Assembly: GCF_000308615.1 (NCBI RefSeq)
Contig: NZ_BAGB01000068.1
Location: 124,001 to 188,000, forward strand
DNA length: 64,000 bases
Source of the DNA: Nocardia jiangxiensis NBRC 101359
Lineage (GTDB): Bacteria; Actinomycetota; Actinomycetes; Mycobacteriales; Mycobacteriaceae
Direction: 5' to 3'
The position numbers and the translations under genes were made by a program. Shown here in pieces: positions 49,046 to 57,484 of this stretch (position 1 is its first letter; each line of letters begins with the position of its first letter). A model generated the notes under the pieces. The model was not told the origin of the DNA and did not search any database. It worked only from the letters and a program-made list of their open reading frames with translations.

Positions 49046-50758
49046 ATGACTGATCGGGAATACGACGTGGTGGTGGTCGGCAGCGGCGCCGCCGGTATGA
49101 CGGCCGCCCTCGCCGCGGCGCACCACGGCCTGCGCGTGGTGCTCATCGAGAAGGCCGCGCACTACGGCGGGAACACCGCGCGCAGCGGAGGCGGTGTGTG
49201 GGTCCCGGGCAACAAGGCGTTGCGCGCCTCGGGCCGCCCCGACGATCGCGAGGACGCGCGCACCTACCTGCACGCGATCATCGGCGACGGCGCACCCGCC
49301 GAGCGGATCGACACCTACATCGACCGCGGCGCGGAGGCGTTCGACTTCGTGCTTGACCACACGCCGCTGAAGATGCGGTGGGTGCCGAACTACTCCGACT
49401 ACTACCCGGAGGCCCCCGGCGGCCGCTCCTCGGGACGTTCCTGTGAACCCAAGCCGTTCAACGCCAAGATCCTCGGCGAGGAGCGGTTCAACCTGGAACC
49501 GCCGTATGCGAAGGCCCCGCTGAACGTCGTGGTCACCCAGGCCGACTTCGTCAAACTGAACCTGATCAGGCGTCATCCGCGCGGCATCGTGACCGCGATG
49601 CGCGTCGGCGCGCGCACCTACCTGGCCAAGTGGACCGGTAAGCATCTGCTCGGCATGGGCCAGGCGCTGATCGCCGCCATGCGCAAGGGCCTGATGGACG
49701 CGAATGTGCCGGTGCTGCTGAACACCCCGATGACCGGACTGGTCGTCGAGGACGGGCGCGTGGTCGGCGTCGAAGCAAGGGTGGGCGTGGGGGCAGACGG
49801 CACAGCCGAGCCCGTCACCTTCCGCGCGCGATACGGCGTCGTCCTCGGCTCCGGCGGCTTCGAGCACAACGCGGAAATGCGGCACAAATACCAGCGTGAG
49901 CCCATCGGCACCGAATGGACAACCGGTGCCGCCGGAAATACCGGTGACGGGATCGTCGCGGGTATGGCCGCGGGCGCGAATATCGACGTCATGGAGGATT
50001 CGTGGTGGGGGCCGACCCTTTTCAAGGGCGGTAAACCGTGGTTCGCGCTCGCGGAACGGAATCTGCCGGGCAGCATCATGGTCGACGCGGCGGGTGAGCG
50101 ATTCGGTAACGAGTCCGCTCCTTACGTCGAGGCCGTGCACACCATGTACGGCGGCAAATACGGGCAGGGCGAGGGTCCGGGCGAGCACGTGCCCGCATGG
50201 CTGGTGTTCGACCAGCGCTACCGGAACCGCTACATTTTCGCGGGTCTGCAGCCTGGCCAGCGGATTCCGTCCCGCTGGATGGAAAACGATCTGATCGTGA
50301 AGGCCGACACCCTCGCGGAACTGGCCACGAAGATCGGCGTTCCCGAACAGGCGCTCGCGGAGACCGTCGCGCGGTTCAACTCCTTCGCCGAGAAGGGGAA
50401 GGACGAGGACTTCGGCCGCGGCGACAGCGCGTACGACCGCTACTACGGCGACCCGACCGTCAAGCCGAACCCGAGCCTGGCCGGGCTGGTGCAGGGCCCG
50501 TTCTACGCGGCCAAGATGGTCCCGGGCGACCTGGGCACCAAGGGCGGGCTGGTCACCGACACCGCCGGCCGGGTGTTGCGGGAGGACGAGACCGTCATCG
50601 ACGGCCTGTACGCCTCGGGCAACTGCTCGGCGCCGGTGATGGGACACACCTACGCCGGTCCGGGCGCGACCATCGGCCCCGCGATCACCTTCGGCTACCT
50701 CGCGATCAAGGACATCACCGATCGAGTGAAGCCCGCGGCCGAGACCGCTCACCGGTAG
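49046..50758 (+). CDS. kstD: 3-ketosteroid delta1-dehydrogenase
   Basis: A 570-residue FAD enzyme that introduces the 1,2 double bond into 3-keto-4-ene steroids, the step that with 9-alpha-hydroxylation opens ring B. FAD binding is seen at VVVVGSGAAGMTAALAAAHH with GGNTARSGGGVWVPGN, and the C-terminal substrate/FAD segment at GLYASGNCSAPVMGHTYAGP. ATG at 49046 gives the usual N-terminus but lies one base behind the KstR box, so the message is likely leaderless or very short-led. A MaoC hydratase gene follows after 40 bases. Confidence 0.94.
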   Translation: MTDREYDVVVVGSGAAGMTAALAAAHHGLRVVLIEKAAHYGGNTARSGGGVWVPGNKALRASGRPDDREDARTYLHAIIGDGAPAERIDTYIDRGAEAFDFVLDHTPLKMRWVPNYSDYYPEAPGGRSSGRSCEPKPFNAKILGEERFNLEPPYAKAPLNVVVTQADFVKLNLIRRHPRGIVTAMRVGARTYLAKWTGKHLLGMGQALIAAMRKGLMDANVPVLLNTPMTGLVVEDGRVVGVEARVGVGADGTAEPVTFRARYGVVLGSGGFEHNAEMRHKYQREPIGTEWTTGAAGNTGDGIVAGMAAGANIDVMEDSWWGPTLFKGGKPWFALAERNLPGSIMVDAAGERFGNESAPYVEAVHTMYGGKYGQGEGPGEHVPAWLVFDQRYRNRYIFAGLQPGQRIPSRWMENDLIVKADTLAELATKIGVPEQALAETVARFNSFAEKGKDEDFGRGDSAYDRYYGDPTVKPNPSLAGLVQGPFYAAKMVPGDLGTKGGLVTDTAGRVLREDETVIDGLYASGNCSAPVMGHTYAGPGATIGPAITFGYLAIKDITDRVKPAAETAHR

Positions 50759-50798
50759 CGCGGTCGACAACGCGACCACGATCAGCTAGGAGAACTAC

Positions 50799-51662
50799 AT
50801 GCCGATTGATCCGAAAGTTGCCCTGGGAGCGGCACTCGCGCCGCAGGAGTTCGCGTGGACGCCCTCGGATGTGCAGCTCTACCACCTGGGCCTGAGCGCA
50901 GGCGCGCGCTGGACCGATCCGGGCGAGCTGCGCTATCTGGACGACCGCGCCCCGCAAGTGCTGCCGACGTTCGCGACGGTCGCACCGACCATGCGGGTCA
51001 CCGAACCACCGCGGGTGAGTTTCCCGGGCGTGGAGATCGACCTGGCCAAGGTGGTGCACGCCAGCCAGGAGGTCGTGCTGCACCGGCCGATCCCGGCCGA
51101 GGGCAAGGCCTCCAGCACCGGGCACATCACCGAGGTGTGGGACAAGGGTTCCGCGGCGGTGGTCGCGCACGAGACCGTCGTCACCGGTTCGGACGGCGAA
51201 TTGTTGTGGACGGCCAAGTCATCGATCTTCGCCAAGGGCGAGGGCGGCTTCGGCGGCGAACGCGGGCCCAGCAGCAAGATCGAATTGCCGGACCGGGCAC
51301 CGGATTTCAATGTGACCACTCCCACACTGCCGCAGCAGGCGCTGCTCTACCGCATGTGCGGTGATCGCAACCCGCTGCATTCGGATCCCGAATTCGCCCG
51401 CGCCGCAGGGTTTCCCAATCCGATCCTGCACGGACTGTGCACCTACGGCCTGGTCTGCAAGACCGCCGCGGACGTCGTGCTGGATTCCGACACCAGCCGA
51501 ATCACCGGATTCCGCGCACGTTTCGCCGGTGTGCTCTATCCCGGGGAAACAATTCGGTCCCGAATGTGGTTGGAAAGCAATGAGCTCGTCATCGCGGCCA
51601 CGGTGGTGGACCGTGAAGAGGCTCCGGTTCTCAGCGACGTCCGCCTGACGTTCACGTCCTAG
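50799..51662 (+). CDS. hsd4B: MaoC-like enoyl-CoA hydratase of steroid side-chain degradation
   Basis: A 287-residue double hot-dog hydratase, homologous to M. tuberculosis Rv3538 (Hsd4B/ChsH3 type). The catalytic R-hydratase motif is YRMCGDRNPLHSDPEFARAAGF, followed by NPILHGLCTYG. It hydrates the 2-enoyl-CoA of the sterol side chain. The ATG has AGGAG upstream. It lies 40 bases after kstD on the same strand, as in M. tuberculosis. Confidence 0.9.
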   Translation: MPIDPKVALGAALAPQEFAWTPSDVQLYHLGLSAGARWTDPGELRYLDDRAPQVLPTFATVAPTMRVTEPPRVSFPGVEIDLAKVVHASQEVVLHRPIPAEGKASSTGHITEVWDKGSAAVVAHETVVTGSDGELLWTAKSSIFAKGEGGFGGERGPSSKIELPDRAPDFNVTTPTLPQQALLYRMCGDRNPLHSDPEFARAAGFPNPILHGLCTYGLVCKTAADVVLDSDTSRITGFRARFAGVLYPGETIRSRMWLESNELVIAATVVDREEAPVLSDVRLTFTS

Positions 51663-51872
51663 AACACCCCGACCCCGCCGTCCCGGCGCCGGAGGAGGCA
51701 CGCAGCGGTCCCTCATCCCGCTGCACCCTTCGTCCCGCCGGGGCGGCGGACTCCATTTCCGGACCGTTCACCGCCGCCCGGCCCCGGTGACGGACTCCGG
51801 ATCGATCAACGACCCGAGAGCGCGGTCGCCGATCACCAGGCGGATCGGCGAGGATGCGTACACCAGCGACTC

Positions 51873-52496
51873 TTACACTCGGACAAGAACTTTGGTGGCG
51901 CGACGGTCGGCCATCAGCCGATATCCCCGCGCGGCGTCGGTCAGGGGAACCGTCGACTCGAAGATCGGGGACGGGTCGAGCCGACCGGCGAGGACCTCCG
52001 CGAGGAGTTCGGGGAGGTAACGGCGCGCAGGGCCGGTGGCCATGACGTCGGCGAGGGTCAGCACAGCCGGAATCCGCTCATCGGTCACGTCCACCGGGAC
52101 CGGCACCAGCGTCCCGTCGGCGAACGGCACCCGCACGGCCTCGGCTTGGGCGCCACCGGCCGCGACCGCCCACATCCCACCCGCACGGCAGGACGTCGGC
52201 ACCCCGCGAACACACTGCACGCACACGCCATCGGCGAACATGAACGGGGCGACCACGACCGCACCGCGCCGCAGCGTCACCACATCGGCGCCGAGATCCT
52301 CGACCACGCCGACGAATTCGTGCCCGCACGCGGGTCCGGCCACCGGCCCCGGCCGCCCGGCGAACGCGCGAATATCCGTCCCGCAGACCCCGGCCGCGAT
52401 CACTCGCACGACCGCATCGGTCGAATCGCGCACCCCCGCATCGTCCACCTCCCCGACGACGATCTCACCGGGCGCGTTCAGCAGTACCGCTCTCAT
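51873..52496 (-). pseudogene. Zinc alcohol dehydrogenase lacking the coenzyme-binding domain (in-frame deletion)
   Basis: An open frame of 207 codons. Residues 1-155 are the N-terminal catalytic domain of a medium-chain dehydrogenase, with GVCGTDI, ACGHEFVGVVE and the cysteines CVQCVRGVPTSC. Right after the first residues that normally lead into the Rossmann fold (LADVMATG) the sequence jumps to the C-terminal end RRYLPELLAEVLAGRLDPSP, finishing with RATKVLVRV. About 150-170 residues holding the NAD(P)-binding domain are missing, with no frameshift. It cannot act as a dehydrogenase. The next gene upstream, ten bases away, is also broken. Confidence 0.8.
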
Positions 52497-52505
52497 TCAC
52501 TTTCC

Positions 52506-53756
52506 TCATCTCGTACCCGACGACACCATCGGCGTCGCAGCACCTTTGCGCCGCGACGCAACATCGGCCGCGGCGGCGAGTACGGCGACCTCCTCGGCCC
52601 AGTTCCGCGCCAGCTCAGCGGCCTCGGCCACGCCGGTATCGGTCAGCACGGACAGGGTCGCCGTGGACCCGTAGCGGGCGAGAATGATGAAACATCCGTG
52701 CCCCGGCGGCAGCCAGGGCAGCGCGAACAGGTCTTCGACGGGACGTTCCAGGACGGTCAACGCGGGGGCGGACCGGAACACCGAGGCGGTCAGCGCGACG
52801 TTGCGCCGATCGCCGAGCCGCCGCAGGGCGGGACCGCTCCACCGGACCGGCACCTGATCGATCAGAGCCCGCGCACCGCTGCGCGCCGAGGACATCCGAC
52901 GTTGCGACATCCGTTGCGCCACAAGGTGAAGCCGCCGACCCGGATCCGCGGTGGCGGTGGGCAGCGCGATGCGGACCAGTCCGAGATGAACGCCGCTGCG
53001 ATCGTGCTCGTCCGGACGCCGGGTGTCGACCGGGACGCACACCGGCACATCCGCACCGACCGCCGTCCACCGCCGCACCGCACCCGCCAGGGCCGCCAGA
53101 TGCACCTGCCCGACGCTGACCCCCGCACCGTCCGCGATCGCCCGCAACTCGGCCACCGGCACCGCGGCGGTATCGATCCGGCGCTGTCCGGTGAGCTCGC
53201 CGAACATCGTCAGCTCCGGCGCGGAACGCAAGGTGCGCAACACATTCGGCACCACCCGTGCCGCCGGCAGCGCACTGCCCGCCGACTGCTCGACCGTTTA
53301 GGCCGCGCGTCCGGCGAACAACACCTCGAGCGCCCGCATCACCGCCGTCCCGTCGAGTACGCCGTGATGCACCGCGAAAGCCAGCCCCCACTGCGCACCC
53401 TCACCGGGTAGCAACCACATCCGCCACAGCGGATGATCGTGACTCGGCGGATCCGGCATCCACTCGCGAATCGGCGCGACCTCGACCGGCCCCGCCGCCC
53501 GCATCCGCACATGGTTCTCGATATCGAACTGCGGGTCCGGTTCCCAGCCGACCTCCGCGGTGAGCCGATGCGTCAGCGCCGGAACCAGTCCGACCCGGCT
53601 CAGCACCTGCGCCCGCAGCTCCCCCAGCGACGGAGCCACCCCGCCACAACGCAGCAGAACCCCGAAATACACATCACTCGGGTCCGCGGCCACCTGCTCC
53701 ATCGCGAGAAAGGTATGCGTCAGCAGATCGGGAGCGGCCGGACGGTGCAACGACAT
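52506..53756 (-). pseudogene. Wax-ester synthase/diacylglycerol acyltransferase gene split by an in-frame stop
   Basis: A WS/DGAT-family acyltransferase of about 416 codons interrupted by TAA at 53298-53300. The upstream part (53298-53756, 152 codons) contains the family motif HHGVLDG in LAFAVHHGVLDGTAVMRAL. The rest (down to 52506) continues in the same frame with the C-terminal acyltransferase domain (VPNVLRTL, FGELTGQRRI, VCVPVDTRRPDEHD). Removing one codon would restore the protein, so this is a single nonsense change. The N-terminal PLDAxFL motif is also poorly kept. These enzymes make storage triacylglycerol or wax esters; other copies usually exist in such genomes. Confidence 0.8.
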
Positions 53757-53984
53757 GGACGGGACTGTGGCACGCAGCCACACTCCGCACAATATGCCCG
53801 AGGCAAACGACCATCGTCGGCAACAAGACTTCACACGCCCGACACGAATTCCTCACCGCAGTTCAATCAATGGTCGACCGCGAGAAATCCTTCCGCCCTT
53901 GCCGATAGCCGATTCCACGACTCCATCGCAACGTCGTCGCCGACGCGATTCCGGGCAGGCACACCCGAGCGTCCGGGGGAGGAT

Positions 53985-54626
53985 TCACTCCGCTGCGGGA
54001 TTGATCCCGACCAGCATCATCAGGGTGTCGGCCAGTTCGGCGACCGCATGCTGCTGTGCCTTGCCGGTCAGGTCGGCGCACCACAGCGGCGCCTGGCTCA
54101 TGGCCGCGTGCATGCACTGCAGGACGGTGTCGACGCCGGTGACGGTGAATTCCCCCGACTCGACTCCGGCCTCCACCAGCCCCCGGAACAGCTGATCGTG
54201 CCGTTGCCGCAGGTCCTTGATGCGTTCGCGCTGGGCGTCCGGCCATTCGCGGGGCATCAGAAACAGGCGCAGGGCGGCCGGATAATCGCGCACGGCGATG
54301 GTGACGTGTTCGTGGATCAGCGCGCGCAGTTGCGTTGTGGGCGTGCCCTCGGTGGCGACCAGATGCTCCTCGAGCCGTGCGGTCCACTCGTTGCCGAGCG
54401 TCTCGATCGCGGCGGTACCGAGCTCGTCCTTACTCGAAAAGTAGTAGTACAGCGAGCCTTTGGTGACATCGAGACGTTCGGCGACGTCCTCGAGGCTCAC
54501 CGCGTCGTACCCGCGCTCGCCGAACAGCTCCGCGGCCGCGGCGAGGATCTCCTGGATCCGGCGGCCGCGTTTGCGCTGCACCCGGCCGGACGCCGGGCTC
54601 GCCTGCGCGGTCGGTGAAGACGTCAT
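53985..54626 (-). CDS. TetR-family regulator of the alicyclic-acid operon
   Basis: A 213-residue TetR regulator with the helix-turn-helix in ERGYDAVSLEDVAERLDVTKGSLYYYFSSKDEL and a C-terminal ligand domain with HEHVTIAVRDYPAALRLFLMPREW. It diverges from the badI-aliB-badH-aliA operon, and operator-like repeats lie in the 127 bases between. By position it is the probable repressor, responding perhaps to a ring acyl-CoA. In Rhodopseudomonas the corresponding regulator is a MarR protein (BadR), so control has been replaced here. Confidence 0.85.
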   Translation of the reverse strand: MTSSPTAQASPASGRVQRKRGRRIQEILAAAAELFGERGYDAVSLEDVAERLDVTKGSLYYYFSSKDELGTAAIETLGNEWTARLEEHLVATEGTPTTQLRALIHEHVTIAVRDYPAALRLFLMPREWPDAQRERIKDLRQRHDQLFRGLVEAGVESGEFTVTGVDTVLQCMHAAMSQAPLWCADLTGKAQQHAVAELADTLMMLVGINPAAE

Positions 54627-54679
54627 CAGGTTCTCCCCTCTCTCGTAGCTCTCCCGCGGACTCGACCCGAGAGTACCGG

Positions 54680-54716
54680 TTTGACTGTCAATTCAATTAT
54701 TGACTCTAAAGTCAAA
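54680..54716. promoter_or_regulatory. Candidate TetR operator of the alicyclic-acid operon
   Basis: An A/T-rich island contains TTTGACT (54680-54686) inverted against AGTCAAA (54710-54716), and inside it GTCAAT (54687-54692) against ATTGAC (54699-54704). It lies 38 bases before the badI ATG and next to the divergent TetR gene. Confidence 0.55.
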
Positions 54717-54753
54717 ATTTGCCACGATGGTCAAACAACGAGAGGAGCGGGAG

Positions 54754-55554
54754 ATGAGCACGTACGAGGACATCCGCTACGAGACCGAGGGTCCAGCGGC
54801 GATCATCACGATCAACCGGCCCGAGCGATACAACGCGTTCCGCGGTAAGACGGTCGAGGAGCTGATCCGGGCCTTCCGCACCGCGTGGACGGATCGGCAG
54901 GTGCAGGCGGTCATCCTGACCGGCGCGGGCGAGAAGGCGTTCTGCACCGGCGGCGACGTCAAACAGCGCGCGGAGACCGGCGACTACGGCCCGACCGAGA
55001 GCGGCATGTTCGAGATCGGCAACCTGCACAAGCTCATTCGCGATATCCCCAAGCCGGTGATCGCCGCGGTGAATGGCATCGCCGTGGGCGGCGGGCACGT
55101 GCTGCACGTGTTGTGCGACGTCTCCATCGCCAGTGAGACCGCCCGCTTCGGCCAGGCCGGTCCCAAGGTCGGCTCATTCGACGCCGGATTCGGCTCGGCC
55201 TATCTCGCCCGCGTCGTCGGCGAGAAGCGCGCCCGCGAGATCTGGTTCTGGTGCCGGCAGTACAGCGCCGTCGAGGCCGAGCGCATGGGCCTGGTCAACG
55301 CCGTCGTCCCGGCCGACCAGCTACGCGAGACCGCGCTGGCCTGGGCGAACGAGGTGGCCGAGAAGAGTCCGACCGCGATCCGCTTCCTCAAGCAGTCGTT
55401 CAACGCCGACACCGACCACCAGGCGGGCCTGTCCAATCTGGCCATGTCGGCACTGGATCTGTTCACCGCATCACCCGAGGGACTCGAGGGCGCGGCGGCG
55501 TTCGCCGAGAAGCGCAAGCCCGATTTCAACTCGCACGTCGACTGGCACTACTGA
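54754..55554 (+). CDS. badI: 2-ketocyclohexanecarboxyl-CoA hydrolase, BadI-like
   Basis: A 266-residue crotonase-fold enzyme that strongly resembles BadI of Rhodopseudomonas palustris, which opens the ring of 2-ketocyclohexanecarboxyl-CoA to give pimeloyl-CoA. Shared stretches include INRPERYNAFRGKTVEELI, GAGEKAFCTGGD, FGQAGPKVGSFDAGFGSAYL, RVVGEKRAREIWF and KSFN-type KQSFNADTDHQAG. MenB is the other close relative, but the context excludes menaquinone synthesis. ATG at 54754 has AGGAG upstream. It opens the operon and lies two bases before the dehydrogenase gene. Confidence 0.88.
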   Translation: MSTYEDIRYETEGPAAIITINRPERYNAFRGKTVEELIRAFRTAWTDRQVQAVILTGAGEKAFCTGGDVKQRAETGDYGPTESGMFEIGNLHKLIRDIPKPVIAAVNGIAVGGGHVLHVLCDVSIASETARFGQAGPKVGSFDAGFGSAYLARVVGEKRAREIWFWCRQYSAVEAERMGLVNAVVPADQLRETALAWANEVAEKSPTAIRFLKQSFNADTDHQAGLSNLAMSALDLFTASPEGLEGAAAFAEKRKPDFNSHVDWHY

Positions 55555-55556
55555 TC

Positions 55557-56702
55557 ATGGACTTCACATTCGACGACGGGGTCGAGGCGTACCGGCAGGA
55601 GTTGCGGCGCTTCGCGACCAAGGTTCTGGCCCCGCACTATCAGGCCGACGACAAGGCGGCGAAACTGCGCCCGGAACTGGTCGCCGACATGGCCCGCATG
55701 GGGCTGACCGGATTGCGCATCCCGGAGCGGCACGGCGGGCAGGATGCCAGCGCGGTGATCGCCGGCATGGCCGCGGAGGAAGTCGCGCGCGGTGATTTCA
55801 ACGCCACCTACCTGATCATCGTCAACGCGCTGGTCAGCGACATCCTCACCCGCAACACCACCGAGGAGCAGCAGGCGGCCTGGCTGCCGGACATCGCGTC
55901 GGGCGCGATCGTGCCCGCGTTCTGCATCACCGAACCCGGACACGGCACCGACGCGGCCGCACTGGAAACCAAGGCCGAACCCGACGGCGACGGCTGGCGG
56001 ATCACCGGCGAGAAGACCTCGATCACGCTCGGGATGTCCGCGCATCGCGCGCTGGTGCTGGCCCGCACAGGTGGGCCCGGGGCGCGCGGAGTCAGCGCGT
56101 TCTGGGTGGATCTCGATGATCAATACGTCTCGCGAGCGGCGTTCGACGATCTGGGCAGTCGCGCGATCGGCAGGGCCACACTGCATTTCGACGGTCTGCC
56201 GGTCGGCCGGGACCGGCTGGTGGGCGAGCCGGGAGCCGGATTCGTCTCGGTGATGCAGGGTTTCGACTACTCTCGCGCGGTCATCGGCCTGGCTTGTCTC
56301 GGCACAGCACAGGTTTCCCTCGACGAGGCGTTGCAGTGGGCTCGCGATCGCACGGCCTTCGGCAATCCGATCGGCACCTTCCAGGGGGTGTCCTTCCCGC
56401 TCGCGGAGTACGCCACCTATCTGCGCGGGGCGCGGCACGTCTGCTACGAGGCGTTGTGGCGCAAGGACAACGGGATCGAGCACAGCACCGAGGCCGCGAT
56501 GGCCAAGTTCTGGGCCCCCAAACTGGCCGCGGAGGTCATCCACCAGTGCCTGCTGACGTTCGGGCATCTGGGCTACTCCAGTGAGAGTCCGGTCGGTCAG
56601 CGGATGCGCGACGTCATCGGACTCGAGATCGGCGACGGCACCGCGCAGGTCTCCAAGCTCGTCATCGCCCGAAATCTGCTGGGCCGCAGCTTCGCTCCCT
56701 AA
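55557..56702 (+). CDS. aliB: Cyclohexanecarboxyl-CoA dehydrogenase-like acyl-CoA dehydrogenase
   Basis: A 381-residue acyl-CoA dehydrogenase of the AliB type. The flavin region has PAFCITEPGHGTDAAALETKA and the C-terminus RDVIGLEIGDGTAQVSKLVIARNLLGR, where IGDGTAQ replaces the usual YEGTSQ. The catalytic glutamate of ordinary family members is therefore absent at that position, as expected for ring acyl-CoA dehydrogenases that use another acid. It would make cyclohex-1-ene-1-carboxyl-CoA. It starts two bases after badI and ends 22 bases before badH. Confidence 0.82.
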   Translation: MDFTFDDGVEAYRQELRRFATKVLAPHYQADDKAAKLRPELVADMARMGLTGLRIPERHGGQDASAVIAGMAAEEVARGDFNATYLIIVNALVSDILTRNTTEEQQAAWLPDIASGAIVPAFCITEPGHGTDAAALETKAEPDGDGWRITGEKTSITLGMSAHRALVLARTGGPGARGVSAFWVDLDDQYVSRAAFDDLGSRAIGRATLHFDGLPVGRDRLVGEPGAGFVSVMQGFDYSRAVIGLACLGTAQVSLDEALQWARDRTAFGNPIGTFQGVSFPLAEYATYLRGARHVCYEALWRKDNGIEHSTEAAMAKFWAPKLAAEVIHQCLLTFGHLGYSSESPVGQRMRDVIGLEIGDGTAQVSKLVIARNLLGRSFAP

Positions 56703-56724
56703 CCACCGAGAAAGGAAGTCCGCC

Positions 56725-57471
56725 ATGGGCACACTCGAGGACAAGATCGCCATCGTGACCGGCGCCGGACAGGGCATCGGCCGCGGTATCGCCGAGAAGC
56801 TCTACGCCGAGGGCGCGACGGTGGTCATCGCCGACATCAATGAGAACAGCGCGAAAGGCACTGCCGCCGAACTGGGTTCGCGCGCCGTGGGCCTGCATGC
56901 GGACGTGACCGCGCCCGAATCGGTCCAGGCGATGGTCGAGCAGGTCCGTCAGCAGTTCGGCCGCATCGACGTGCTGGTCAACAACGCGGGCTGGGACAAG
57001 GCCGCCCCCTTCGTCGACTCCGATCGCGCCGACTGGGATCGGGTGATCCAGATCAACCTGTACGGCGTGCTGAACACCTGCAAGGCCGTACTGCCGATCA
57101 TGGCCGAACAGAAGTCCGGCACCGTGGTCAACGTCGCCTCGGACGCCGGACGGGTCGGCTCCTCGGGTGAGGCCGTCTACTCCGCGGCCAAGGGCGGTGT
57201 CATCTCGTTCACCAAATCCGTTGCGCGCGAGATGGCCCGGTATCAGGTCAACGCCAACGCGGTGTGCCCCGGCCCGACCGACACCGCCCTTTTCGCCTCG
57301 ATCGGCGGCGACGATCCGCGCCTGCGCGAGGCGCTCACCAAGGCGATCCCGTTCCGCCGGCTCGCCCAGCCCAGCGACCTCGCCAACGTGGTCGCCTTCT
57401 TCGCCTCCGACGAGGCCGCCTACGTCACCGGCCAGACCGTCAGCGTCAGCGGCGGCCTCACCATGAGCTGA
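56725..57471 (+). CDS. badH: 2-hydroxycyclohexanecarboxyl-CoA dehydrogenase, BadH-like
   Basis: A 248-residue short-chain dehydrogenase with TGAGQGIGRGIAEKL as the NAD motif, NNAGW, and the catalytic Ser-Tyr-Lys in NVASDAGRVGSSGEAVYSAAKGG. The segments VGSSGEAVY, VCPGPTDTALFA and TGQTVSVSGGLTM are those of BadH, which oxidises 2-hydroxy- to 2-ketocyclohexanecarboxyl-CoA, the BadI substrate. ATG follows AAAGGAAG. It lies 13 bases before the CoA-ligase gene. Confidence 0.88.
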   Translation: MGTLEDKIAIVTGAGQGIGRGIAEKLYAEGATVVIADINENSAKGTAAELGSRAVGLHADVTAPESVQAMVEQVRQQFGRIDVLVNNAGWDKAAPFVDSDRADWDRVIQINLYGVLNTCKAVLPIMAEQKSGTVVNVASDAGRVGSSGEAVYSAAKGGVISFTKSVAREMARYQVNANAVCPGPTDTALFASIGGDDPRLREALTKAIPFRRLAQPSDLANVVAFFASDEAAYVTGQTVSVSGGLTMS

Positions 57472-57484
57472 ACCGGAGTTCGCC

